Shown here one piece after another: positions 36,064-44,958 of a stretch of 64,000 bases of DNA. The position numbers were made by a program, and so were the translations under genes. The DNA comes from Pseudoalteromonas luteoviolacea. Lineage in GTDB: Bacteria; Pseudomonadota; Gammaproteobacteria; Enterobacterales; Alteromonadaceae. How positions within the stretch are numbered: the first letter of the stretch is position 1; the number at the start of each line of letters is the position of its first letter. The DNA is taken from assembly GCF_001750165.1 (NCBI RefSeq), contig NZ_CP015411.1, positions 304,501 to 368,500 on the forward strand. Reading direction: 5' to 3'. Below the pieces are notes generated by a model that saw nothing but the letters and a program-made list of their open reading frames with translations, did no database searches and had not been told where the DNA came from.

Positions 36064-36978
36064 TTAGATGCGTTTAATGGTAAACCCTTGCGCTTCTAGA
36101 AGTGCAATTAAACCATGCTTTTCAGGCAGGTGAAGCGCACCAACAGCGATAAAATGAGACTTTTTGTTCATTTTAGGCAGCAAAGTACGTACCCAGGTAT
36201 GATTTCGTTCGACAACCAAAATTTGCTCTGCTAAGCGAGCATATTTTGAACCGTCAAAGCTCAACTTGTAATATTGATTTAATTTCTTGTCATCACCTGT
36301 TTTCCAAGCATCAACCATCTCGGCAATGAAAGCGTCTGCATCTTGCATTTGAGTAAGTGTTTGAGAAACCATTTCATCACTCATAAGGGCGATTTGACTG
36401 AACATTTCTAGCTGTTGTTCAAATAGCTCGAGTGCTTGGATGTTTTTGTTGTGCTCTTGTGCATACGCAATAACTTGCTTGTCTATGCCGTAAGTATCTG
36501 TAAACCCTGCTTGTTGATATTCTAGTTGCACGACCGTGAGTATCACAGCCCATACAGGCATATTATCAAACAGTACGATATTGATATTACGTTTTGTGAA
36601 GTAAGATTTTAATTGTTGGTAGACTTCACTAGATAGGGCTTTTTGGAGAGGTCGGCTGTTGGAGTTTGCGATAAATGCCGCCGTCTTATTTTGAATTTCA
36701 AAAGGAGACAAGGCGCTTATATCGATCTCCACAACCGTATTTTCCGATTTTTTTATGGCATTTTTTACTTTTTCAGGCAGTCCTTTCATGCTCGGATCTC
36801 CGACATGGACAGTGCCAAAAAGATAAGATGTCACTCCGTTTTTTTCGACACTCCAAAGCGCAGGGGACGCATAGCTTACGGCGCTAAAAAGCAACATAAA
36901 GCAAAATGATAAGTGTAATTTGAGGAGCAATAATTGTTTCACAGCTGTGGTCCTTTTATGTCTTAGAGTGGACATCAT
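36064..36978 (-). CDS. TraB/GumN family exported protein
   Basis: About 304 residues. N-terminal basic segment and hydrophobic stretch (about 14-36, LLLLKLHLSFCFMLLFSAVSYA) read as a signal peptide with cleavage near SYA/SP. The TraB/GumN fold is shown by SYLFGTVHVGDPSM, VVEIDIS and the C-terminal VGALHLPEKHGLIALL. The family is related to Tiki-like metalloproteases with conserved GxxH and Glu; the role in bacteria is unclear. Start options are TTG at 36984 and ATG at 36978 or 36975; no strong ribosome site distinguishes them. Confidence 0.88.
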   Translation of the reverse strand: MMSTLRHKRTTAVKQLLLLKLHLSFCFMLLFSAVSYASPALWSVEKNGVTSYLFGTVHVGDPSMKGLPEKVKNAIKKSENTVVEIDISALSPFEIQNKTAAFIANSNSRPLQKALSSEVYQQLKSYFTKRNINIVLFDNMPVWAVILTVVQLEYQQAGFTDTYGIDKQVIAYAQEHNKNIQALELFEQQLEMFSQIALMSDEMVSQTLTQMQDADAFIAEMVDAWKTGDDKKLNQYYKLSFDGSKYARLAEQILVVERNHTWVRTLLPKMNKKSHFIAVGALHLPEKHGLIALLEAQGFTIKRI

Positions 36979-37176
36979 AATCAATTAAAGAAGTAAATCA
37001 CAAAAATTTAATACAAAAATATGATGTGCATAATTGTCTTCAATATTCTGAAGACGTTCATCTGTATCAGAGGTTATTTAAGGTGGGTTGAATTATTTAA
37101 CCTTTAAGTTGACCATTTCGGGATTTATTTTCTTTTTTTAGTGTTTTTGACTAGTTATTTGGCATAGTTTTTATGG

Positions 37177-37205
37177 TTGACTTGGCGGCTGTGGCGGGTT
37201 ACTAA
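37177..37205 (+). promoter_or_regulatory. Candidate ilv operon promoter
   Basis: TTGACT (37177-37182), a 17-base spacer and TACTAA (37200-37205). The -35 is strong and the -10 weak. It would start transcription about 70 bases before the ilvL leader peptide. The preceding 200 bases back to the TraB/GumN gene are AT-rich and show nothing else I can name. Confidence 0.5.
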
Positions 37206-37283
37206 TAGAATAAAGAACGGGCAGAGAGATATTGTCTGCCGTTGAATGTTTATGAAGACAGTTTATTTTTTAGGTTAAAGTTT

Positions 37284-37355
37284 ATGTTACTAACAGCAAA
37301 ACTACTAGTCGTGATTATCAACGTGGTGATTATTATTACCGCGGGGGCTTCGTAG
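37284..37355 (+). CDS. ilvL: ilv operon leader peptide IlvL
   Basis: A 23-residue peptide beginning MLLTAKLLVVIINVV and ending IIITAGAS: 11 of 23 residues are Leu, Val or Ile, the products of the operon. Ribosome stalling at these codons when the charged tRNAs are scarce would control the terminator at 37381. It is followed 91 bases later by ilvG. Confidence 0.9.
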   Translation: MLLTAKLLVVIINVVIIITAGAS

Positions 37356-37380
37356 TGCTGTAAGAAAAGAATCAGCTAAG

Positions 37381-37415
37381 AGCCCCCCGCACTGAAAAGT
37401 TCGGGGGGCTTTTTC
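37381..37415 (+). terminator. ilvGMEDA attenuator
   Basis: Terminator stem AGCCCCCCG (37381-37389) / CGGGGGGCT (37402-37410) with a 12-base loop and TTTTC. The alternative antiterminator pairs GGGGGCT at the end of ilvL (37343-37349) with AGCCCCC (37381-37387), so ribosome position on ilvL can choose between them. Confidence 0.9.
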
Positions 37416-37446
37416 GTTTAAGGGCAAAAAAACAGAGCAAAGGGCA

Positions 37447-39108
37447 ATGAGCAAAACAATGACAGGCGCACAGATGGTGATTGATATCCTTGTTAAGCAA
37501 GGTGTTTCAGATGTATTCGGCTACCCCGGCGGGGCCATTATGCCGATTTATGATGCGCTTTATGGTGCACCACTGAAGCATTATTTAACTCGCCATGAGC
37601 AAGGAGCTGGATTCGCTGCCGTTGGTTATGCGCGTAGTACAGGTAAGTTAGGTGTGTGCTTTGCGACGTCAGGACCAGGCGCAACGAACCTCGTCACAGC
37701 GTTGGCGGACGCTATGATGGACTCAGTTCCATTGTTGGCAATTACAGGCCAAGTACCAACCGCGGCGATCGGCTCTGATGCGTTTCAAGAAGTGGATGTA
37801 TTGGGCATGTCTCTTTCATGTACAAAGCACAGCTTTATGGTCGAACGTCCGGAAGAGTTAGCTGAGGTATTGCAGCAAGCGATGCATTTGGCTGTCTCGG
37901 GCCGCCCTGGCCCTGTTTTGGTTGATATTCCGAAAGATATTCAACAAGCTCTGGTGTCGTTTTCGCCATGGTCTGCACACAGCGAAGAGCAGGATGCACC
38001 TCTTTTACATGAGTTAAATTTAGCAAATGAGTTGCTTAACAATGCGCAAAAGCCCGTTGCCTATGTAGGTGGTGGTGTACAAAATGCTGATGCACAGCCC
38101 GCATTGATGGCATTTTTGGCACAGACCAATATGCCAGCGGTGTCGACTTTAAAAGCCCTTGGTAGTGTATTGCCTGAGTACGAATATGACTTGGGCATGC
38201 TTGGAATGCACGGCACTAAAGCCGCAAATCTGGCGGTACAAGAATGTGATTTATTGGTATGTATCGGCGCGCGCTTTGACGACCGAGTAACCGGTAATTT
38301 GGCTAAGTTTGCTTCAAAAGCAAAAGTGATACATCTTGACATCGATGCGGCAGAGATTGGAAAACGTAAGCCTGCAGCAGCGTCATTGGTGGCGGATTTG
38401 AATACCTCTTTACCTTTGCTCCAAGGCGTATTGGCCCCTGCAGCATGGCGAGCGCATATTAGCCGCATGAAACAAGAACATGCATGGCGATATGATTACC
38501 CAGGAGAGAAAGTATTTGCACCTTATCTACTGAATAAGCTCAGCCAGGATGTCCCTAGCGATACCGTGGTGTGCTGTGATGTTGGTCAGCACCAGATGTG
38601 GGTCGCACAGCATATGAAATTTGCCCACCCAAGTAATCACCTCAGTAGCGGTGGTGCAGGTACCATGGGATTTGGTTTACCTGCTGCCATTGGCGCCAAA
38701 ATAGCACGACCAGACAGCATGGTGATAACCGTATCTGGCGACGGCTCAATCATGATGAATATTCAGGAACTGGCCACCATCAGAAGAAACAATCTTGCGG
38801 TGAAGATTGTGATTTTAGATAACCAGAGGTTAGGTATGGTGAGGCAGTGGCAAGAGCTATTTTTCTCAGCACGTTACAGTGAAACAAATTTATCTGACAA
38901 CCCTGACTTTGTGCAACTTGCTGCTGTTTTTGGCATCCCAGGGCAAACCATTACCCACGCATCAGAAGTGGATGATGCAATTAAACAACTTGTAAATAGT
39001 GAAGGGCCTTACATCTTGCATGCGTGTATTGATGATAAAGAAAACGTATGGCCACTTGTTCCGCCGGGCGCGGCAAACGATGAAATGTTAACGGAGAATA
39101 CACAATGA
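37447..39108 (+). CDS. ilvG: Acetolactate synthase II large subunit
   Basis: A 553-residue ThDP enzyme making acetolactate or acetohydroxybutyrate. Pyr domain with FGYPGGAIMPIYDAL and catalytic Glu in RHEQGAGFAA; ThDP motif SGDGSIMMNIQELATIRRNN with GDG-N spacing near 430-460. Intact, unlike the frameshifted ilvG of E. coli K-12. The stop overlaps the ilvM start (ATGA). Confidence 0.97.
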   Translation: MSKTMTGAQMVIDILVKQGVSDVFGYPGGAIMPIYDALYGAPLKHYLTRHEQGAGFAAVGYARSTGKLGVCFATSGPGATNLVTALADAMMDSVPLLAITGQVPTAAIGSDAFQEVDVLGMSLSCTKHSFMVERPEELAEVLQQAMHLAVSGRPGPVLVDIPKDIQQALVSFSPWSAHSEEQDAPLLHELNLANELLNNAQKPVAYVGGGVQNADAQPALMAFLAQTNMPAVSTLKALGSVLPEYEYDLGMLGMHGTKAANLAVQECDLLVCIGARFDDRVTGNLAKFASKAKVIHLDIDAAEIGKRKPAAASLVADLNTSLPLLQGVLAPAAWRAHISRMKQEHAWRYDYPGEKVFAPYLLNKLSQDVPSDTVVCCDVGQHQMWVAQHMKFAHPSNHLSSGGAGTMGFGLPAAIGAKIARPDSMVITVSGDGSIMMNIQELATIRRNNLAVKIVILDNQRLGMVRQWQELFFSARYSETNLSDNPDFVQLAAVFGIPGQTITHASEVDDAIKQLVNSEGPYILHACIDDKENVWPLVPPGAANDEMLTENTQ

Positions 39109-39347
39109 AACATCAATTAACTGTAGCTGTAAAAAATCAAAGCGTGGCTGTTGAGCGTTTTCTTCGTGTGGCGCGTCACAGAGGGTTTCGTCTGATGCAG
39201 CTCCAATTGGAAGGCCAAGATGAACTGTTTCACGTCAAAATGACGGTAGATAGTGACAGGCCCATCTATCTATTAACGTCACAATTAAATAAGCTAGTGG
39301 ATGTGCAATCGGTTGATTTGCACACATTACAGCAGCAGGCAATATAA
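39105..39347 (+). CDS. ilvM: Acetolactate synthase II small (regulatory) subunit
   Basis: An 80-residue ACT-like protein, MKHQLTVAVKNQSVAVERFLRVARHRGFRL, matching IlvM in length. It activates IlvG. Valine-insensitive isozyme II is typical for IlvGM, but feedback behaviour cannot be read from the sequence. Translationally coupled to ilvG. Confidence 0.92.
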   Translation: MKHQLTVAVKNQSVAVERFLRVARHRGFRLMQLQLEGQDELFHVKMTVDSDRPIYLLTSQLNKLVDVQSVDLHTLQQQAI

Positions 39348-39367
39348 CAAAATTAAGGTTTAAAAGA

Positions 39368-40291
39368 ATGACACAAACATCTGAATTAATTTGGCACAAC
39401 GGCGAAATGATCCCTTATCAAGAAGCGACGACGCATGTTTTGAGCCACGCACTGCATTATGGCAGTTCAGTCTTTGAAGGGATCAGGGCGTATGAGACGC
39501 CTAATGGTCCGGCTATTTTTCGCTTAGACGACCATATTCAACGGTTATTTGATTCAGCAAAAATTTATCGCATGGAGATCCCTTTTACAAAAGAAGAGAT
39601 TAAAACAGCGTGTAAGCAGGCAGTAAAAGAAAATGGTTTTAGCAACGCGTATTTAAGACCGTTTGCCTTCTTAGGGCATGTTGGTCTTGGACTGAACCCA
39701 AAATCACACCGCGCAGATGTCACTGTGGCAGCAATGGAGTGGGGTGCTTATCTAGGTGAAGATAGTTTGGCACAAGGTGTTGATGTCTGTGTGTCTTCAT
39801 GGAGCCGACTTGCCCCAAATACGATGCCGACAGCGGCGAAAGCCGGCGGTAACTATCTATCATCTCAGCTGATTTCAGGTGAAGCAAAGCGCAACGGTTA
39901 TGTAGAAGGTATTGCGCTAGATGTGAATGGCTATTTGAGTGAAGGCGCGGGTGAGAACTTATTTGTGGTTAAAAAAGGTGTGCTTTATACACCACCCACA
40001 ACCGCTTGTATTTTACCTGGTTTGACGCGTGACACGATTATTCATCTAGCCAAAGAGCGCGGTTATGAGGTGCGTGAAGAGCCGATTGCCCGTGAGGCAC
40101 TGTATCTTGCTGATGAATTTTTCATGGTAGGGACTGCGGCAGAGGTGGTTCCCGTTCGCAGTGTTGACCAAATTCAAGTGGGTGAGGGTCAACGTGGTCC
40201 TATCACCGCAGAATTACAGCAAGCCTATTTTGATTTAGTTAAAGGGCAATCAAGTGATCCTCAGGGCTGGTTAGATTACGTAAACAGCTAG
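39368..40291 (+). CDS. ilvE: Branched-chain amino acid aminotransferase
   Basis: A 307-residue fold-type IV PLP transaminase. SHALHYGSSVFEGIRAYE at the N-terminus, the PLP lysine in TAAKAGGNYLSSQL (about 160) and GAGENLFVVKKGVLYTPP, then the phosphate-binding VGTAAEVVPV. Last step of valine, leucine and isoleucine synthesis. Third gene of the operon. Confidence 0.97.
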   Translation: MTQTSELIWHNGEMIPYQEATTHVLSHALHYGSSVFEGIRAYETPNGPAIFRLDDHIQRLFDSAKIYRMEIPFTKEEIKTACKQAVKENGFSNAYLRPFAFLGHVGLGLNPKSHRADVTVAAMEWGAYLGEDSLAQGVDVCVSSWSRLAPNTMPTAAKAGGNYLSSQLISGEAKRNGYVEGIALDVNGYLSEGAGENLFVVKKGVLYTPPTTACILPGLTRDTIIHLAKERGYEVREEPIAREALYLADEFFMVGTAAEVVPVRSVDQIQVGEGQRGPITAELQQAYFDLVKGQSSDPQGWLDYVNS

Positions 40292-40361
40292 TACTGAGGG
40301 TATATATTTTTTGGGAATGAGGGTTTACCGAGCATCGGTATTTAAATAAAAAGGGGTCAAC

Positions 40362-42218
40362 ATGGCTAAGTTACGTAGTAAAACAACGACTGAAGGACGC
40401 AAACGAGCAGGCGCAAGAGCGCTTTGGCGTGCGACAGGAATGACGGATGAAGATTTTCACAAACCGATGATCGCGGTCGTCAATTCGTATACACAATTTG
40501 TACCTGGCCATGTTCACCTCAACCAACTGAGCGATTTGATGGCGGATGCCATCCGTGAAGCCGGTGGTGTACCTCGTGAATTTAACACCATCGCGATTGA
40601 TGATGGTATCGCCATGGGCCATGGCGGGATGCTGTACTCTCTACCATCAAGGGACCTCATCGCGGACTCGGTAGAATATATGGTGAATGCACACTGCGCG
40701 GATGCCATGGTCTGCATTTCAAACTGTGACAAGATCACACCGGGCATGCTATTAGCGGCTTTGAGGTTAAATATTCCCGTTATTTTTGTATCGGGTGGGC
40801 CAATGGAAGCGGGTAAAACCCGTCTTGCAGACATCGATTTAAAGTTGGACTTAGTGGATGCCATGGTAAAAGGCGCGGATCCAACGGTCAGTGATGAAGA
40901 TTCTGAGCAGGTTGAGCGTTCTGCGTGCCCAACATGTGGCTCGTGCTCAGGTATGTTTACTGCGAACTCAATGAACTGTCTGCTTGAATCTCTAGGCTTG
41001 GCATTACCAGGCAACGGCACGACCCTTGCGACCCATAAAGACAGAGGGCAATTATATAACGGGGCAGCAAAGCGTATCGTTGCGCTATGTGATGAATATT
41101 ACCGCCAAGATAATGAAGCGGTTTTACCGCGTAATATCGCCAATCAAGCGGCGTTTAATAACGCGATGACACTCGATATCGCGATGGGCGGCTCATCAAA
41201 TACGGTATTACATATTTTGGCTGCCGCGCAAGAGGCGGGAGTGGATTTTGATATGGCGGACATTGACCAGTTATCAAGAAATACGCCTTTCCTATGTAAA
41301 GTCGCACCGGCCACACAGCAGTATCACATTGAAGATGTCCACCGTGCTGGTGGCATCATGGCGATATTAAATGAGTTGGCAAAAGCAGGTAAGTTAGACC
41401 TGAATGTAGGCCATGTGGCGGGCGGCACATTAGGTGATGTCTTGGCGCGTTGGGATGCCAATGACAGTAGTAATGAAAAAGCACAAAAGTTTTACCGTGC
41501 AGGCCCTGCGGGGATCCGTACAACGCAAGCAATGAGCCAAGAATACCGTTGGGATACATTAGACTTAGACCGAGAAGGCGGGTGTATTCGCAGTGCTGAG
41601 CATGCATTTCGTCAAGACGGTGGCCTTGCGGTCTTAACTGGCAACCTTGCACCTGATGGCTGTATTGTTAAAAGCGCTGGAGTGGTGGATGAAATGTTGG
41701 AGTTTACTGGCCCTGCGGTGGTGTATGAATCACAAGATGATGCGGTTGAGGGGATCTTGGGTGGTCAGGTGAAAAAGGGCGATGTCGTGGTGATCCGTTA
41801 TGAGGGTCCAAAAGGCGGTCCGGGCATGCAAGAAATGCTTTATCCAACCAGTTACTTAAAGTCTATGGGCCTTGATAAAGACTGTGCGCTACTTACCGAC
41901 GGCCGTTTTTCTGGAGGCACCTCTGGTTTATCAATTGGTCATGTTTCACCGGAAGCTGCGAGCGAAGGTACATTGGCATTGATTGAAAATGGTGATTTGA
42001 TTGCGATTAACATACATACACGTGGCATTGATGTGTTACTCGATGACACTGAGCTTGCTCTACGTAGAGAGAAGCAACTTGCGCGCGGCAAAGAGGCGTA
42101 TAAGCCAGTTGATCGCGAACGAGTCGTGACACCAGCATTAAAAGCATATGCATTACTGGCAACCAGTGCAGACAAAGGGGCTGTGCGTGATTTAGAGAAA
42201 TTAGAGGAGCTCAGTTAG
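40362..42218 (+). CDS. ilvD: Dihydroxyacid dehydratase
   Basis: A 618-residue iron-sulfur dehydratase. Cluster cysteines are in ISNCDKITPGML (about 122) and SACPTCGSCSGMFTANSMN (about 195). The C-terminal region has GRFSGGTSGLSIGHVSPEA with the catalytic Ser. It dehydrates dihydroxyisovalerate and dihydroxymethylvalerate. ilvA begins 2 bases after its stop. Confidence 0.98.
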   Translation: MAKLRSKTTTEGRKRAGARALWRATGMTDEDFHKPMIAVVNSYTQFVPGHVHLNQLSDLMADAIREAGGVPREFNTIAIDDGIAMGHGGMLYSLPSRDLIADSVEYMVNAHCADAMVCISNCDKITPGMLLAALRLNIPVIFVSGGPMEAGKTRLADIDLKLDLVDAMVKGADPTVSDEDSEQVERSACPTCGSCSGMFTANSMNCLLESLGLALPGNGTTLATHKDRGQLYNGAAKRIVALCDEYYRQDNEAVLPRNIANQAAFNNAMTLDIAMGGSSNTVLHILAAAQEAGVDFDMADIDQLSRNTPFLCKVAPATQQYHIEDVHRAGGIMAILNELAKAGKLDLNVGHVAGGTLGDVLARWDANDSSNEKAQKFYRAGPAGIRTTQAMSQEYRWDTLDLDREGGCIRSAEHAFRQDGGLAVLTGNLAPDGCIVKSAGVVDEMLEFTGPAVVYESQDDAVEGILGGQVKKGDVVVIRYEGPKGGPGMQEMLYPTSYLKSMGLDKDCALLTDGRFSGGTSGLSIGHVSPEAASEGTLALIENGDLIAINIHTRGIDVLLDDTELALRREKQLARGKEAYKPVDRERVVTPALKAYALLATSADKGAVRDLEKLEELS

Positions 42219-42220
42219 CG

Positions 42221-43762
42221 ATGGTGGCACAAGAGCTAGATTACTTTCGGGCTATTATCCAAGCGAATATGGCCCCTCTGGTGAAGCAAACGGATGTGAG
42301 TCACTTAAAAGGGTTATCAGAACGGCTCAAGCACCAAGTTTGGCTGAAGCGGGAAGATCAACAACCTGTTTATTCTTTCAAACTCAGGGGCGCATTCAAT
42401 AAGTTGCGCCAACTGCCTGCGCATTCTCATGTGATCACGGCGTCAGCAGGTAATCATGCGCAAGGGGTGGCACTGAGTGCTGCCCACCTAGGCCATCAGG
42501 CAACCATTGTTATGCCAGTGACGACCCCAGAAATAAAAGTGAATGCAGTGCGTAATTTGGGTGGGCATGTTGTATTACATGGTCATCACTTTGATGCAGC
42601 GAATACATATGCGCAATCTATATGTCAGCAAGAAGGGGGCGTGTTTGTACCACCGTTTGATGATAAAGACGTGATTGTTGGTCAGGGAACGGTTGCGCGT
42701 GAAATGATGCAGCAATTAGACAAGTTAGATGTGGTGTTTATCCCAGTTGGCGGCGGCGGGCTGCTAGCCGGCATGGCGGTATATATTAAATCTTTGCGTC
42801 CTGATATACGTGTGATTGGCGTCGAAGCGACGGAAAGTGCGTGTTTACATGCCGCAATGCAGCAAGGTGCGCCTGTGGAATTGGAGCAAGTAGGCTGTTT
42901 TGCAGACGGGATTGCGGTGAAGCGGATCGGTGAAGAAACCTTTCGACTTGCGCAGACGTATTGTGATGAAGTAATACTGGTCTCAACCGACGAAATCTGC
43001 GCAGCAGTACAAGACATATTTGTAGAAACGAGGGCAATCGCTGAGCCGTCAGGCGCAGTTGCGTTAGCTGGGCTAAAGAAATGGTGCTCTGAGCATGATG
43101 AGTCTGCACTGTCTTTGGCTGCTGTACTCTCTGGTGCTAATTTAAACTTTGATCGATTACGTTATATTGCAGAGCGCACCGCTTTAGGTGCTAAAAGTGA
43201 AGCCCTGTTTGGGGTGACGATTGATGAGCAAAAGGGAAGCTTTAAGCAATTTTGTCAAACCTTGGGCGGTCGTTCTATCACTGAGTTCAACTATCGTTTT
43301 GCTGGCACAAGCAAGGCGCAAATTTTTGTCGGTGTAGGGCTGAGAAATGCAGCACAGGAACTTCAAGCGCTGAAGCAGAGCCTCTCTGAGAGTGGCTATG
43401 AATACAATGATTTATCAGATAATGAATTAGCTAAATTGCATATTCGTTACATGGTCGGTGGAAAACCGCCGGTAGAGATCCAAGAACGATTATTGCGTTT
43501 TGAATTTCCCGAATACCCAGGGGCTTTATTGCGGTTTTTAGAGACTTTAGGGTGTGAGTGGAATATCACTTTGTTTCATTATCGTAATCATGGCGCGGCA
43601 AAAGGTCATGTCCTCGCAGGGTTTGAAATGTCGCCTCAAGAGTATGCCAAATTTGAAGAGCATTTAGGCCGGTTGGGGTATGATTATTGTGACGAAACGG
43701 ACAACCCATGTTTTTCTCAATATTTACAATCTGATCAGGACTATGCACTTAAAGTCAGTTGA
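42221..43762 (+). CDS. ilvA: Biosynthetic threonine deaminase
   Basis: A 513-residue PLP enzyme converting threonine to 2-oxobutanoate for isoleucine. PLP lysine in PVYSFKLRGAFNK (about 52), phosphate loop VGGGGLLAGMAVY. Two ACT-like regulatory repeats occupy about 330-505 (LFGVTIDEQKGSFKQFC and RLLRFEFPEYPGALLRFLE), giving isoleucine/valine feedback in the family. Length matches E. coli IlvA (514 aa). Last gene of ilvGMEDA. Confidence 0.97.
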   Translation: MVAQELDYFRAIIQANMAPLVKQTDVSHLKGLSERLKHQVWLKREDQQPVYSFKLRGAFNKLRQLPAHSHVITASAGNHAQGVALSAAHLGHQATIVMPVTTPEIKVNAVRNLGGHVVLHGHHFDAANTYAQSICQQEGGVFVPPFDDKDVIVGQGTVAREMMQQLDKLDVVFIPVGGGGLLAGMAVYIKSLRPDIRVIGVEATESACLHAAMQQGAPVELEQVGCFADGIAVKRIGEETFRLAQTYCDEVILVSTDEICAAVQDIFVETRAIAEPSGAVALAGLKKWCSEHDESALSLAAVLSGANLNFDRLRYIAERTALGAKSEALFGVTIDEQKGSFKQFCQTLGGRSITEFNYRFAGTSKAQIFVGVGLRNAAQELQALKQSLSESGYEYNDLSDNELAKLHIRYMVGGKPPVEIQERLLRFEFPEYPGALLRFLETLGCEWNITLFHYRNHGAAKGHVLAGFEMSPQEYAKFEEHLGRLGYDYCDETDNPCFSQYLQSDQDYALKVS

Positions 43763-43833
43763 GTGACTTGTGATTGCTGTCTTTTCTACCTTTGGGGTTC
43801 TATATTCAAAGATGGATATATTAAGGACAGCCT

Positions 43834-44883
43834 ATGTTCCGTTGCTTCTTTGTCGTCTTATTTGTGTATTTTAGTGCATGTGTATCAGCACTAGAGCCGG
43901 TGACACTTCAACTTAAGTGGGTGCATCAATTTCAGTTTGCAGGCTATTATGTCGCCAAGCAAAAAGGTTTTTATCGCCAAGTAGGCTTGGATGTAAATAT
44001 TGCCTCAGCACAAAAACACCAGCCTGATGAACAATTTAAAGTGCTTTCTGGACAAGCTCAGTTTGGTGTTACTCACTCCGGTTTGCTCGAGCAGCGTATG
44101 CAAGGCAAGCCATTGGTTGCGCTGGCGTCAATATTTCAATCTTCCCCTTATTGTTGGATGGTGCGTGCCGACAGTGATATATATTCACCGAAAGATTTCC
44201 AAGGAAAAAAAATTAGTCACTTGGGGCGTACTGAGGGGGCTGAGTTAGTGCTCATTTTAGAGCGAGCAGGTATCGATGTAAGCCAATTGCCTATTTACTC
44301 AGGAATGTCGCCTCTTGAAGACTTTAAAGCAGGTAAATTTGATGCGCTACAAGTGTATGTATCGAATGAGCCTTTCAAAATGGTCCAGCAAGGGGTCGTA
44401 ACGCGACAGATTTGTCCTAAGCATTATGGCATTAATGTGTATGCAGATATTTTGTTTACCTCGGAAGATGTTTATAAATACCGTCCTGATATGGTTGCGA
44501 AATTTCGTAGCGCAAGCCTAAAAGGGTGGCGCTATGCATTGGCCAATTTGGAGGAAGCGCTACAAATAACAAAACTGTATGCCACAGAAAAGAATTTTGA
44601 AGAGTTAGCCAATGAAGCAGATAAGTTAGTGCCTTTCATTAAAGCGCCTGGGATCCCTATTGGAAATATGTCGTTAGCTCGTTGGCAGTGGATCGCACAG
44701 TTATATCATCTAGATATCGCCAGTTTTCATGAGCACAAGGGTGAATTTTTATATTCTGAAGAAAACATGACAGAGATTAACTGGTCATGGATGTTAATCT
44801 TAGCCATTGTGATGAGTGTGTTATGTATTCCCATGTATGTGAGCTTAGTACTGCAAAGAAAAAATTACCGCGTGATGGATTAG
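43834..44883 (+). CDS. NMT1/THI5-like periplasmic binding domain protein with C-terminal TM, no output domain
   Basis: 349 residues. Signal peptide about 1-19 (ends VSA/LEP). The NMT1/THI5-like ligand-binding domain is clear from LQLKWVHQFQFAGYYVAKQKG and the later MSPLEDFKAGKFDALQVYVSNEP. One TM helix is at about 318-341 (MLILAIVMSVLCIPMYVSLVL), then eight residues and a stop. Such domains are commonly fused to GGDEF or kinase modules after this TM. Here the output half is missing, with no remnant in the 75 bases before the next gene. It may be an anchored binding protein or a sensor partner. The ligand is unknown. Confidence 0.8.
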   Translation: MFRCFFVVLFVYFSACVSALEPVTLQLKWVHQFQFAGYYVAKQKGFYRQVGLDVNIASAQKHQPDEQFKVLSGQAQFGVTHSGLLEQRMQGKPLVALASIFQSSPYCWMVRADSDIYSPKDFQGKKISHLGRTEGAELVLILERAGIDVSQLPIYSGMSPLEDFKAGKFDALQVYVSNEPFKMVQQGVVTRQICPKHYGINVYADILFTSEDVYKYRPDMVAKFRSASLKGWRYALANLEEALQITKLYATEKNFEELANEADKLVPFIKAPGIPIGNMSLARWQWIAQLYHLDIASFHEHKGEFLYSEENMTEINWSWMLILAIVMSVLCIPMYVSLVLQRKNYRVMD

Positions 44884-44958
44884 CGTGGTAATAGGAGCGT
44901 TTTCTATCGGTACTTAGATAGCTTACAATGTGATTACTTGTAGTAACTAATTAAGCTT

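Noticed and set aside
40514..41020. A 168-codon open frame antisense to ilvD
   Set aside because: Shadow of a conserved gene; no family features or start signals.
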